Shown: in pieces, positions 36,891 through 45,952 of the stretch | Numbering within the stretch: position 1 is the first letter of the stretch | Layout of the letters: the number at the start of each line of letters is the position of its first letter | Assembly: GCF_000711975.1 (NCBI RefSeq) | Contig: NZ_JONT01000004.1 | Span: forward strand, 100,233 to 164,232 | DNA: 64,000 nt | Source of the DNA: Desulfofalx alkaliphila DSM 12257 | GTDB taxonomy: Bacteria; Bacillota; Desulfotomaculia; Desulfotomaculales; Desulfohalotomaculaceae | Direction of reading: 5' to 3' | Program-made: the position numbers and the translations under genes | The notes under the pieces: model-generated | Database searches by the model: none | What the model was told of the DNA's origin: nothing | The model's input: the letters and a program-made list of their open reading frames with translations, nothing else

Positions 36891-37790
36891 TCATGAATCT
36901 GTATTAAATAAATCTGTGCTCAAGTATTTTTCCCCCCGATCGGGAAACAGCACCACAACAAAACCATCGTCTATTTCTTTAATGCACTCCAAGGCAGCAA
37001 TCATGGCCGCTCCGCTGCTCATGCCCACAAAAATACCTTCCTGAGAAATAATCTTTCGAGCCATTTTAAAAGCGGCTTCAGTTTCAATCATAATTCTCCG
37101 ATCAATCTTACTGGGATCGTATATTTCCGGCACAATGGCCTCTTCCATATTTTTTAACCCCTGGATGTAATGTCCTAAAACAGGATGTGCCTCCACTATT
37201 TGTACCTGGGGATTTTTCTTTTTTAATCCCATACCAACTCCCATGATGGTACCGGACGTTCCAAGGGCGGAAACAAAATGAGTGATCTTCCCACCGGTTC
37301 CCTCCCAAATTTCATTGGCTGTGGTCAAATAGTGCGCCATCTTATTGTACTCATTGGAAAATTGGTTTGGCATAAAGTATTTATCAGGATACTTTTTGCA
37401 TAGTTCGTGGGCCTTCCTAATTGCCCCGTCTGTACCCAAATTTGCATCTGTCAGCACAACCTTTGCCCCAAAGGCTTCGATCATTTTACGGCGTTCCATG
37501 GACACCGCCGCACTCATGACTATTTCTACTGCATATCCTTTTACGGCACCTATCATGGCCAGCCCAATCCCTGTATTGCCGGAGGTGGGTTCAATTATTG
37601 TCTTATCTTTGGTAAGAATGCCGTTTTCCTCGGCCTGTTCAATCATTTTTATGGCAATACGGTCCTTTATGCTCCCTGTTGGGTTAAAACCCTCTACCTT
37701 TGCATACAGCGGGATATGCGGCTTCGGATTTAACTTATTTATCCTGACAAGCGGAGTACCACCAATAGTTTCAATAATGTTGTTGTACAT
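36891..37790 (-). CDS. cysK: Cysteine synthase family PLP enzyme
   Basis: O-acetylserine sulfhydrylase family, making cysteine from O-acetylserine and sulfide. The 299-residue protein has the PLP lysine in N-P-T-G-S-I-K-D-R near residue 41, the T-S-G-N-T-G substrate loop, and G-T-S-G-T for phosphate binding. The ATG at 37790 is preferred over the one at 37796 because GGGAGG is then 10 rather than 4 bases away. CysK, CysM and cystathionine beta-synthase cannot be fully separated by sight. Confidence 0.88.
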   Translation of the reverse strand: MYNNIIETIGGTPLVRINKLNPKPHIPLYAKVEGFNPTGSIKDRIAIKMIEQAEENGILTKDKTIIEPTSGNTGIGLAMIGAVKGYAVEIVMSAAVSMERRKMIEAFGAKVVLTDANLGTDGAIRKAHELCKKYPDKYFMPNQFSNEYNKMAHYLTTANEIWEGTGGKITHFVSALGTSGTIMGVGMGLKKKNPQVQIVEAHPVLGHYIQGLKNMEEAIVPEIYDPSKIDRRIMIETEAAFKMARKIISQEGIFVGMSSGAAMIAALECIKEIDDGFVVVLFPDRGEKYLSTDLFNTDS

Positions 37791-38077
37791 GTGCATTTAT
37801 CCTCCCAGATTATTATAATTAATATATCACAAATTTGTTAGTTAATATACAAAGGATATTTTATCATAACAATTTAAAAAAGTGCTGAATGATTGTCCAA
37901 TGGCAGCTTTCTCGGAATTGGCAGTGGACTTAATATTGAATATTACAATATAAATAAATCCATAATGTAAAGGTATTATAAGCAGTAAATTCACTCTTTC
38001 CTGCTTAACTATAGCGGTATATTCTCTTTTCTGTTAGAATTGTAACAGGTTAATTAGACTGCAAGGAGGCCTAAACA

Positions 38078-38875
38078 ATGTTCACTGTCGATAAATTAGT
38101 GCAACCTGATAGCATTGAAGAAGCTTATAGCCTTTTAATAAATAATAAAAGGGCCACTGTTTTAGGAGGTTGTGCCTTTTTAAAACTGGGATCAAGAAAA
38201 ATCGATACTGCCATTGATTTGTCAAAGCTTAATTTAGATTATATCACAGAACACCATGACAATATTGAGATCGGTGCCATGGCCACCTTTAGGGATCTGG
38301 AAACTAATGATGCCCTCAATAAATATTTTAACGCCGTTATACCCAAGTCAGTCAGCAATATAATTGGTGTTCAGTTTAGAAATGTAGTCACTGTGGGTGC
38401 CAGTGTATTCTCAAAGTATGGTTTTTCCGACTTAATTACTGCACTGCTGGCCTTAGATACCGATGTAGAGCTTTGTAAAGGTGGCAGAATGCCGCTGGAA
38501 CAGTATTTAAACAGACCGGCAGAAAAGGATATATTAACAAGGGTCTTTATTCATAAGGATGACAGAAAAGCCAGTTACCATAGTTTGCGAAACTCCATAA
38601 GTGATTTTCCCATCTTAAATGCTGCTGTGTCAAAGATTGGAAATGACTGGCGGATTGTGGTTGGCGCAAGGCCCACCAAAGCTACTCTGGCACATAAGGC
38701 CGCCGCTGAACTGGCTAAAGGCAATTTAACCCCTGACATGGTCAAGAGGGCCGCTAAGATTGCAGCCGAAGAATTGTCCTTTGGCACAAATATGCTGGCA
38801 TCTGCCGAGTATAGAACAGCCATGTGTGAAGTACTGGTTACAAGGGCAGTAACGGAGGTTTTAGCATGCAAATAG
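38078..38875 (+). CDS. Molybdenum hydroxylase FAD-binding subunit
   Basis: The 265-residue FAD subunit of a xanthine dehydrogenase/CO dehydrogenase-type enzyme (CoxM/XdhB family). It has I-D-L-S-K-L-N-L-D-Y-I and S-D-L-I-T-A-L-L-A-L as in relatives. The usual FAD loops differ: L-G-G-C-A-F-L stands where A-G-G-T-D-L is common, and V-G-A-S-V-F-S where T-I-G-G-N is common. AAGGAGG precedes the ATG. It overlaps the iron-sulfur subunit gene by 10 bases. Confidence 0.85.
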   Translation: MFTVDKLVQPDSIEEAYSLLINNKRATVLGGCAFLKLGSRKIDTAIDLSKLNLDYITEHHDNIEIGAMATFRDLETNDALNKYFNAVIPKSVSNIIGVQFRNVVTVGASVFSKYGFSDLITALLALDTDVELCKGGRMPLEQYLNRPAEKDILTRVFIHKDDRKASYHSLRNSISDFPILNAAVSKIGNDWRIVVGARPTKATLAHKAAAELAKGNLTPDMVKRAAKIAAEELSFGTNMLASAEYRTAMCEVLVTRAVTEVLACK

Positions 38876-39315
38876 AAACTATAATTAACGATAAAAAAGT
38901 AAGGTTAGAGGTAGAAAATGACGAACTGCTGGTAGACACCCTTAGAAATTATGGCTTGTTTAGTGTTAGACAAGGCTGTGATACTTCTTGTTGTGGGCTT
39001 TGTACCGTATGGATTGACGGCAAGCCAACCCTTTCCTGTACTACCCTCTCCTTTAGGGTTAACGGAAAAACAATTACCACCATTGAAGGGGTACAAAAGG
39101 AAGCAGAAGAATTTGCCCGGGTATTGGCATCGGAAGGGGCAGACCAATGTGGTTTTTGCAGCCCCGGCTTTATTATGACGGTGCTGGCCATGAAAAGGGA
39201 ACTTAAAAATCCTAACGAGGACGAAATAGTACATTACCTAACGGGTAACCTATGTCGGTGCACAGGATATCTGGGGCAATTAAGAGCAATTAAGAAGTAT
39301 TTGGGGGTTGATTAA
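38866..39315 (+). CDS. Molybdenum hydroxylase [2Fe-2S] subunit
   Basis: The 149-residue iron-sulfur subunit. A plant-ferredoxin-type cluster is bound by G-C-D-T-S-C-C-G-L-C plus a later Cys. The second cluster is bound by Q-C-G-F-C and N-L-C-R-C-T-G-Y. It carries electrons between the molybdenum site and FAD. Confidence 0.93.
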   Translation: MQIETIINDKKVRLEVENDELLVDTLRNYGLFSVRQGCDTSCCGLCTVWIDGKPTLSCTTLSFRVNGKTITTIEGVQKEAEEFARVLASEGADQCGFCSPGFIMTVLAMKRELKNPNEDEIVHYLTGNLCRCTGYLGQLRAIKKYLGVD

Positions 39316-39317
39316 AT

Positions 39318-41597
39318 GTGAGTATTGGCAAGAGCATTCCTAAAATAGACAGTATCAGCATCACCACAGGCAAACCAGTTTATACCGATGACTTAGCAAT
39401 GCCAAATTCATTGGTAGTAAAAATACTGAGAAGCCCCCACGCCTTTGCAAAAATTAAAGCCATTGATAAAAGCAGAGCTGAACAATTGCCAGGGGTGGAG
39501 TTAGTTTTAACTTATCAAGATGTTCCCAACATAAGGTTTACTTTGGCCGGACAATCCTACCCTGAACCCTCCCCCTATGACCGTTTGATTTTAGACCGGG
39601 TGGTACGGTATGTGGGAGATGAAGTGGCCATTGTTGCGGCTGTGGATGAAAAAACGGCCACACAGGCACTGGGCTTAATTAAAGTTGACTATGAAGTATA
39701 TCAACCGGTGCTGGACTATGAACAGGCAATCGGCCACCCATCCGTCGTTCATTTCGAAGACGACTTATATTGTAATTTTGATATCGGTATGGAAAAGGAA
39801 AAAAACATCGTATGTAAACACCATGTTGAGTTTGGCAATGTTGAAGATGAACTAAAGAATTGTGCCGTGGTGGTGGAGGAAACCTACTATACCCAGGCCC
39901 AAGCCCACGCCATGATGGAAACTTACCGGGCCTTTAGTTATCTCGACCATACCGGAAGGTTGGTGGTGGTTACCTCAACACAAATTCCTTTTCATGTAAA
40001 GAGGCAGTTGGCCAGGGCACTACAGTTGCCGGCCAGTCAAATTAGAGTCATTAAGCCCCGCATCGGCGGCGGCTTTGGTGGTAAACAAACCGGTGCGGTG
40101 GAGATATTTACAGCCATTGTCACCCTAAAGACTGGAAAACCTGCTAAAATTATCTATGACAGAAAAGAAACCTTTAGCTGTACCACCAGTCGCCATGCAA
40201 TGCGTTTAAAGGTCAAACTAGGCTCAGATTTAGACGGTACCATCAGAGTTGTAGATATTCAGGGCTTATCAGATACCGGTGCCTACGGCGAGCACGCCCC
40301 TACCGTTTTTTCAGTGGTGGGTGAAAAAACACTCCCCCTTTATAACAAGGCTAAGGCTCTTAGATTTATGGGACAGGTAGTTTATACCAACAAAATGCCT
40401 GCCGGGGCACTAAGGGGTTACGGAGCTACCCAGGGAACCTTTGCCCTGGAATCTGCAGTTAATAAGTTGGCCGAAAAACTAAACATGGATCCTATTGAAA
40501 TTAGAATGAAAAACCTGATTAAGGAAGGAGAATCTTCGCCGGCATACCATGACGGCAAACCCCTTGACAGTTCCTCATTGCACCGCTGTATAGAAAAAGG
40601 TAAAGAATTAATCCGCTGGCAGGAGAAATACCCACGGGTAGAGATGGGTAATAACAAAGTAAGGGCTGTGGGAATGGCCGTAACCATGCAAGGTTCCGGC
40701 ATTGCCGGAATTGATACAGCATCGGCAGAGATCAGATTGAATGATGATGGCAACTACACCCTCTTAGTTGGCTCCACTGACATGGGAACCGGCAGTGACA
40801 CCATACTTGCCCAAATGGCCGCTGAAGTGCTGGATACAGAGGTTGAGAACATCATAGTAAACTCCGCAGATACCGATGTTTCACCCTTTGATCCCGGCTC
40901 CTATGCGTCCAGTACCACCTATGTCACCGGTATGGCTGTGAAAAAGGCTGCAGAACAACTTAAGGCTAAGATTATCGAGCATGGGGCAAAGCTTCTGCAA
41001 GTGAACACCGGCGAAATAGTATTTACCGGCCATACACTTAAAACAAGTGACGGTTCGGCATCTCTCAGTTTAGTTGAACTGGCCTATAAAATGGTGTTGG
41101 GTACAGGAAAACTACAGCTGGTTGGCACCGCAACCTATGGCAATGATGTGTCTCCCCCACCCTTTATTGCCGGCTTTGCAGAAGTGGAAGTGGATAAGGA
41201 AACAGGAAAAGTAGACTTGCTGGATTTTGTGGCGGTGGTGGATTGTGGTACTGTCGTCAACCCCAATCTGGCCAGAATACAAACAGAAGGTGGCCTTGTC
41301 CAGGGTATAGGTTTGGCCCTGTACGAGGATGTAAGGTATGATAAAAAAGGAAACATGCAAACCAATAACTTTATGAATTATAAAATCCCCTGCCGCAAAG
41401 ATATTGGCAATATCACCGTGGTCTTTGAAGAGAGTTACGAGCCTTCTGGGCCCTTTGGGGCAAAATCTTTGGGAGAAGTGGTTACTAACTCACCTGCCCC
41501 TGCCATTGCCGCAGCTGTTTACAATGCCGTGGGCGTTCGCATTAACGACCTTCCCATAACCCCGGAAAAGGTGTTCATGGGATTAAAAAATAAGTAA
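39318..41597 (+). CDS. Molybdenum hydroxylase catalytic (molybdopterin) subunit
   Basis: The 759-residue large subunit of the xanthine dehydrogenase family. Cofactor motifs are G-G-G-F-G-G-K-Q near residue 250 and A-L-R-G-Y-G near 360. The catalytic Glu is in G-A-K-S-L-G-E near the end. The sequence does not have the C-S-F-R loop of aerobic CO dehydrogenase, so an N-heterocycle, aldehyde or aromatic-CoA substrate is more likely. It lacks neighbouring chaperone or cofactor genes. GTG start behind GGGGG. Confidence 0.88.
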   Translation: MSIGKSIPKIDSISITTGKPVYTDDLAMPNSLVVKILRSPHAFAKIKAIDKSRAEQLPGVELVLTYQDVPNIRFTLAGQSYPEPSPYDRLILDRVVRYVGDEVAIVAAVDEKTATQALGLIKVDYEVYQPVLDYEQAIGHPSVVHFEDDLYCNFDIGMEKEKNIVCKHHVEFGNVEDELKNCAVVVEETYYTQAQAHAMMETYRAFSYLDHTGRLVVVTSTQIPFHVKRQLARALQLPASQIRVIKPRIGGGFGGKQTGAVEIFTAIVTLKTGKPAKIIYDRKETFSCTTSRHAMRLKVKLGSDLDGTIRVVDIQGLSDTGAYGEHAPTVFSVVGEKTLPLYNKAKALRFMGQVVYTNKMPAGALRGYGATQGTFALESAVNKLAEKLNMDPIEIRMKNLIKEGESSPAYHDGKPLDSSSLHRCIEKGKELIRWQEKYPRVEMGNNKVRAVGMAVTMQGSGIAGIDTASAEIRLNDDGNYTLLVGSTDMGTGSDTILAQMAAEVLDTEVENIIVNSADTDVSPFDPGSYASSTTYVTGMAVKKAAEQLKAKIIEHGAKLLQVNTGEIVFTGHTLKTSDGSASLSLVELAYKMVLGTGKLQLVGTATYGNDVSPPPFIAGFAEVEVDKETGKVDLLDFVAVVDCGTVVNPNLARIQTEGGLVQGIGLALYEDVRYDKKGNMQTNNFMNYKIPCRKDIGNITVVFEESYEPSGPFGAKSLGEVVTNSPAPAIAAAVYNAVGVRINDLPITPEKVFMGLKNK

Positions 41598-41616
41598 CTG
41601 CAGTTTTAGATATTTA

Positions 41617-41650
41617 AATGGAGCGGTCCTCACCGCTCCATTAATTATGT
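41617..41650 (+). terminator. Terminator after the molybdenum hydroxylase genes
   Basis: AATGGAGCGGT pairs perfectly with ACCGCTCCATT. The T-run after it is weak. Confidence 0.65.
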
Positions 41651-41716
41651 TAATATTTAACATTTACTGCCCATCCATAATAATATAAGAAAACTGAAAC
41701 TATGGAGGGATAAGAT

Positions 41717-42202
41717 ATGAATGCATATAACCGGTCATCCGGCAAGGTAGCGGTGGCGGATATTGTGGGCGGACCCTTGGCACCGCAATTAAGTGGTGTG
41801 GTTTATTTCCGTGAAGTTTACGGAGGTACTTGGGTATCAGTGGAGGTAAACGGTCTTCCTCCCTATCAACCGGCCACTGACGGCAAAAATCCCATTGGAC
41901 CCCATGGATTTCATATCCATCAAATGGGTGATTGCACAGTGGGCAAGCCCGAAAATCCCTTTCAAGCCGCCGGGGGGCACTGGAACCCGTATAATCAACC
42001 CCATGGCAACCATGCCGGAGATTTTCCAGTGATATTTTCTAACAATGGGTATGCTAAGATGAGTTTTTATACAAATAAATTTACCGTTGACCAGGTTGTG
42101 GGTTTGTCAGTGATAATTCACGAAAATCCCGATGACTACCGCACTCAACCGGCAGGGGACGCAGGCAGGCGGTTGGCCTGTGGTGTAATTGGCTGGAGTT
42201 AA
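41717..42202 (+). CDS. Cu/Zn superoxide dismutase family protein
   Basis: A 161-residue protein with the Cu/Zn SOD fold. Metal ligands appear complete: both histidines in G-F-H-I-H, His in G-G-H-W-N-P, two histidines and the Asp in P-H-G-N-H-A-G-D, and His in V-I-I-H-E. The guiding Arg and the disulfide partner are in G-R-R-L-A-C-G-V-I. The active-site loop is unusual (Y-R-T-Q-P-A-G-D-A-G-R-R). No signal peptide is present, unlike most bacterial members, which are exported. Confidence 0.88.
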   Translation: MNAYNRSSGKVAVADIVGGPLAPQLSGVVYFREVYGGTWVSVEVNGLPPYQPATDGKNPIGPHGFHIHQMGDCTVGKPENPFQAAGGHWNPYNQPHGNHAGDFPVIFSNNGYAKMSFYTNKFTVDQVVGLSVIIHENPDDYRTQPAGDAGRRLACGVIGWS

Positions 42203-42237
42203 CAATAATTATGTTTATGTAAACTAATTTGTTATAA

Positions 42238-42270
42238 AATAACTTTGGGGCTGTTCGCCCCAAAGTTATA
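42238..42270 (-). terminator. Terminator after the paaK-like gene
   Basis: AACTTTGGGGC (42241-42251) and GCCCCAAAGTT (42257-42267) form an 11-bp stem, followed on the minus strand by ATTTTAT. It ends the ECF-ior-paaK operon and also faces the convergent SOD gene. Confidence 0.75.
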
Positions 42271-43548
42271 CTACTCTTCCCGTAAGTCAAATACTCTCTT
42301 ACTCTTTTTTTCAGTCCTTGGCAGCTGACCATACTCCAATGCTTCTACTTCAGCTAATATACCAATTTTTTTCTTGATATTTTGCTTGCACAGGTCAGCC
42401 ACCTGCTGCAGTTGGTGGCCCTCTTCAGCTTCAATCCTCACCAATATTTTATCTTTACCCCTGTCACGGGTTAATACCAGTTGATATTCACTGGCTGCTC
42501 CGGGGGTTTCCTTTAATACATGATCAATCTGCCCGGGGTAAATGTTAACACCCTTTACTTTAATCATGTCATCACTGCGGCCCAGTATTCTACCTATTAA
42601 AGGATATGGTGACCCACAGGCGCAGCGTTCTAACTTTAAGCAGGTGATATCGTGGGTGCGGTAGCGCAACAGTGGCATACCTTCCTTGGTTAGGGTGGTA
42701 ATTACCAGTTCACCCTGCTGGCCTTCAGGCAGTTGTTCTCCGGTGTCAGGGTCGATAATTTCAAATAAAAGGTGATCAGACCAGTAGTGTAAGCCATTGT
42801 GCAAAGGACAGTCTATGGCAATGCCCGGCCCATAGATTTCTGTCAAGCCGTAAATGTCAAAGGTTTCAATGCCTAAGTTTTCTGCAATACGGGCTCTCAT
42901 TTTATCTCCCCATCGTTCAGAGCCGAAAATGCCAAGCCTCAATGCAACTTTATTTTTTATTTTCCGACGGCAAATTTCTTCCGCTAACAATAAGCCATAG
43001 GATGAGGTGCCAATTAAAACAGATGATTGCAGATCCACCATCATTTCAATTTGCTTTTCAGTATTACCGGGGCCGGTCGGTATGGCCATGGCCCCAATAC
43101 GTTCTACCCCCGCCTGAAACCCGATGCCGGCAGTCCACAGGCCATAACCTGGGGTTATCTGAATACGATCTTTATTTGTTACCCCCACCATGCTCATACA
43201 GCGAGCCATCATTTCCGTCCAGTTTTCCACATCCTTAGCGGTATAGGGTATAATTACCGGCTTGCCGGTGGTGCCGGAAGAAGAGTGTATACGCACCACC
43301 TCTTCTTCCGGCACCGCCATCATTCCCAATGGATATGCCAGGCGAAGTTCTGACTTGGTGGTAAAGGGTATTTTAGCCAGATCTTTAATGGTGCGAATAT
43401 CACCGGGCTTAACACCGTGCTCATTTAACTTATTTCGATAGTAAGGAGAGTGTTGATATACCCTGTCGATTAATTCTTTTAATTTTTCCAGTTGTTGGGT
43501 GTATAGTTCCGAATAGTTAAAAGATTCTTTTATCGCTGCCACTGCCAT
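42271..43548 (-). CDS. Phenylacetate-CoA ligase family (arylacetate-CoA ligase)
   Basis: AMP-forming acyl-CoA ligase of the PaaK family, 425 residues. The P-loop is S-S-S-G-T-T-G-K-P near residue 90, with Y-G-L-T-E and Y-R-T-H-D later. PaaK activates phenylacetate; relatives beside iorAB are often aryl-acid ligases. ATG43548 is used because GGAGGTG lies just upstream, only 4 bases after the iorB stop. An earlier in-frame start would overlap iorB. Confidence 0.88.
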   Translation of the reverse strand: MAVAAIKESFNYSELYTQQLEKLKELIDRVYQHSPYYRNKLNEHGVKPGDIRTIKDLAKIPFTTKSELRLAYPLGMMAVPEEEVVRIHSSSGTTGKPVIIPYTAKDVENWTEMMARCMSMVGVTNKDRIQITPGYGLWTAGIGFQAGVERIGAMAIPTGPGNTEKQIEMMVDLQSSVLIGTSSYGLLLAEEICRRKIKNKVALRLGIFGSERWGDKMRARIAENLGIETFDIYGLTEIYGPGIAIDCPLHNGLHYWSDHLLFEIIDPDTGEQLPEGQQGELVITTLTKEGMPLLRYRTHDITCLKLERCACGSPYPLIGRILGRSDDMIKVKGVNIYPGQIDHVLKETPGAASEYQLVLTRDRGKDKILVRIEAEEGHQLQQVADLCKQNIKKKIGILAEVEALEYGQLPRTEKKSKRVFDLREE

Positions 43549-43552
43549 CCTT

Positions 43553-44140
43553 TTACACCTCCAGAGACTGATAGCCCAATTCAAAGGCCCGCCGATTAAC
43601 ATCTTTGAATTTTATTGGTACCGCATTAATCACAGTATCTAACAGTTGTTGACCTGAAAAGGGTAATATTTTTAAAGCAGCCACAGCACCCAGCAGCACA
43701 ACGTTAGCCACTTTCACATTTCCGGCTTTAGCGGCCAAGTTACTTGCATCTAATAAATGAAGGTTGGGTGCATGCTGTTTTAGGTAATTAATTAAAGTGT
43801 TTTCATCATAAGGGGCCATTCCCAGGGTGGCAGATACCGGTATAATGCAGGCGGTATTTGCCACCACAGTGCAGTTTTTCTTAACCCTGGGCAGCATCCG
43901 CACTGTCTCCGCCAGTTCCAAGCCAAGCAGCACGTCCCCCTCACCCTCGGGAATAATAGGGCTGTAAACGTCTTCACCAATGCGTACTTGACTCATCACC
44001 ACGCCTTCCCTTTGGGCCATGCCAATTGCCTCAGAGGTGCGCACCGGGTGTCCTGCATTAATCGCTGCCTGGGCCAGTATGCGGGATGCTAATACATTTC
44101 CCTGGCCCCCTACACCGCTTATAATTACATCAAATTTCAT
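43553..44140 (-). CDS. iorB: Indolepyruvate:ferredoxin oxidoreductase, beta subunit
   Basis: The 195-residue gamma-type 2-oxoacid:ferredoxin oxidoreductase subunit, with G-V-G-G-Q-G-N-V-L at the start. With IorA it interconverts arylpyruvates and arylacetyl-CoA using ferredoxin. GGAGGT precedes the ATG; it begins two bases after iorA ends. Confidence 0.93.
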   Translation of the reverse strand: MKFDVIISGVGGQGNVLASRILAQAAINAGHPVRTSEAIGMAQREGVVMSQVRIGEDVYSPIIPEGEGDVLLGLELAETVRMLPRVKKNCTVVANTACIIPVSATLGMAPYDENTLINYLKQHAPNLHLLDASNLAAKAGNVKVANVVLLGAVAALKILPFSGQQLLDTVINAVPIKFKDVNRRAFELGYQSLEV

Positions 44141-44142
44141 AA

Positions 44143-45927
44143 TTAGCGTACCTCCTGAATTGCTTTAGCCGGACAAATTTGAGCACAGAGGCCACAACCG
44201 GTGCAACGGTTTGATATAACCGGCAGGTTACCCCGTTTAAAAATTGCCGGGCAACCTAACTCATCTATGCAGATGCCGCATTCCAAACATTCTTCTTCAT
44301 TTACATGAAGGGGCCGGTTACCGTCTTTAACCAAGGCGACACATTCCCTGCGCATCACTACCACAGAGGGCCCTGGATAATCCAAGGCGGCTTTGGCAGC
44401 TGCCTTAGCCTCTTTCAACCGGTATGGGTCAACCACTTGTACAAACTCTGCACCACAGCATTCTGCTATTTTTGCTATATCTAATCCTTTAGTTGCTTCA
44501 CCCATGGCCGTGTGTTCCAGCCCTGGGTGAGGTTGGTGTCCTGTCATGGCCGTGGTACGGTTATCAAGTACCACCAGCGTTATATTGGCCTTGTTATATA
44601 CCGCATTAATTAAACCGGAAATGCCGGTGTGGAAAAAAGTTGAGTCTCCTAAGAAAGCAATTTGCTGCCGGCCGGGTTCTACCCTGTTTAAACCGCTGGC
44701 AATGGTTACGCTAGCCCCCATGCAAAGACAGGTATCCACTGCATTTAGCGGCCGCATATTACCCAGTGTGTAACATCCTATATCACCGGCAAAAACAGCA
44801 TCTTTGTCAGCAACTTGCTTAAAGGCATAAAAAGAGGCCCGATGGGGACATCCTGCACAAAGCACAGGTGGGCGCACCGGCAAGGGCGGCAGTTCCGCCT
44901 CTTCAATCTCCGGTACTTCAATGCCCACAAATTGGGCCACAGCCTGTGCTACCTTATTTACATTCAATTCCCCTTCCCGGGGAATATAGTTTTCTTCTTT
45001 ACCAACCAACTGCACCGACAACCTGTGTTTATAGGCTAATTTTATTAACTGGTCTTCCACCACCGGTTCTTGTTCTTCCACCACCAGTATCCTTTGATGG
45101 CGCTGCATAAAATCCAATGCCAACTTATTTGGCAGCGGATAAGGAGTGCCTATTTTCAGCACTGATAATTTAACACCCAACATGTGCAATGCTTCCTTCA
45201 CATAATTGTAAGAAACACCGGCGGCCACAATACCTACTCGGTCACGGTATTCTGCTTGGTTATAATTCAGTTTTTCAAACAGGTCTGCAGCAACCTCTTG
45301 CTGCCTGTTTAACCAGTGGTGCTGTTTAATTGCCAAACTGGGAAATATAACCCAACGTGGGTCCTTCACAAATCCTTCCGGCACAAGGGGCTCCCTCTCA
45401 TCACCTAGGGTCACGTCCTGACAGACATGACAAGTGCGGGTGGTGGGGCGCAATATAACAGGCATGCCTAATTTTTCGGATATTTCAAATGCTGTGACAG
45501 TCATATCTTTAGCCTCTTGAGGGGTAGACGGATCCAGCACCGGCAGCTTAGCCAATTGTGCAAACTTCCTGGTATCCTGCTCATTTTGAGAACTATGGGG
45601 GCCGGGATCATCGGCAACCACAACCACCAGTCCGCCCTTTACACCTATATAAGCTAAAGTCATCAGTGGATCCGCTGCCACATTTAAACCAACTTGTTTC
45701 ATGGTAACCATTGCCCTGGCCCCGGCATAGGCGGCGCCGGCAGCAACCTCCAAGGCAACTTTTTCATTAACTGACCATTCCACATATATATTTCTATCTT
45801 TAGCCATTGATGATAGGGTTGTAAATATTTCTGAAGAAGGTGTACCTGGGTACGCAGCGGCAACCTTCACCCCGGCCTCTACCGCCCCCCGGGCAATGGC
45901 CTCATTTCCCATCAATAGTTTTTTCAT
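44143..45927 (-). CDS. iorA: Indolepyruvate:ferredoxin oxidoreductase, alpha subunit
   Basis: The 594-residue TPP- and Fe-S-containing subunit. It begins G-N-E-A-I-A-R-G with Y-P-G-T-P-S-S-E-I. The TPP domain has G-D-I-G-C-Y and G-D-S-T-F-F. The C-terminus has two [4Fe-4S] motifs, C-x2-C-x2-C-x4-C-P (degenerate spacing) and C-T-G-C-G-L-C-x3-C-P. Known IorAB enzymes oxidise indole-, phenyl- and hydroxyphenylpyruvate, and run in reverse in some anaerobes. It lies 25 bases after ecfT with no promoter or terminator between. Confidence 0.94.
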   Translation of the reverse strand: MKKLLMGNEAIARGAVEAGVKVAAAYPGTPSSEIFTTLSSMAKDRNIYVEWSVNEKVALEVAAGAAYAGARAMVTMKQVGLNVAADPLMTLAYIGVKGGLVVVVADDPGPHSSQNEQDTRKFAQLAKLPVLDPSTPQEAKDMTVTAFEISEKLGMPVILRPTTRTCHVCQDVTLGDEREPLVPEGFVKDPRWVIFPSLAIKQHHWLNRQQEVAADLFEKLNYNQAEYRDRVGIVAAGVSYNYVKEALHMLGVKLSVLKIGTPYPLPNKLALDFMQRHQRILVVEEQEPVVEDQLIKLAYKHRLSVQLVGKEENYIPREGELNVNKVAQAVAQFVGIEVPEIEEAELPPLPVRPPVLCAGCPHRASFYAFKQVADKDAVFAGDIGCYTLGNMRPLNAVDTCLCMGASVTIASGLNRVEPGRQQIAFLGDSTFFHTGISGLINAVYNKANITLVVLDNRTTAMTGHQPHPGLEHTAMGEATKGLDIAKIAECCGAEFVQVVDPYRLKEAKAAAKAALDYPGPSVVVMRRECVALVKDGNRPLHVNEEECLECGICIDELGCPAIFKRGNLPVISNRCTGCGLCAQICPAKAIQEVR

Positions 45928-45952
45928 CTTTTACTCCTCCAAAAGTATAAAA

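Noticed and set aside
37890..37934. Short frame with three tryptophans of 14 codons upstream of the molybdenum hydroxylase genes, resembling a Trp leader peptide
   Set aside because: No ribosome binding site, no terminator or alternative hairpin after it, and no tryptophan-related genes downstream.
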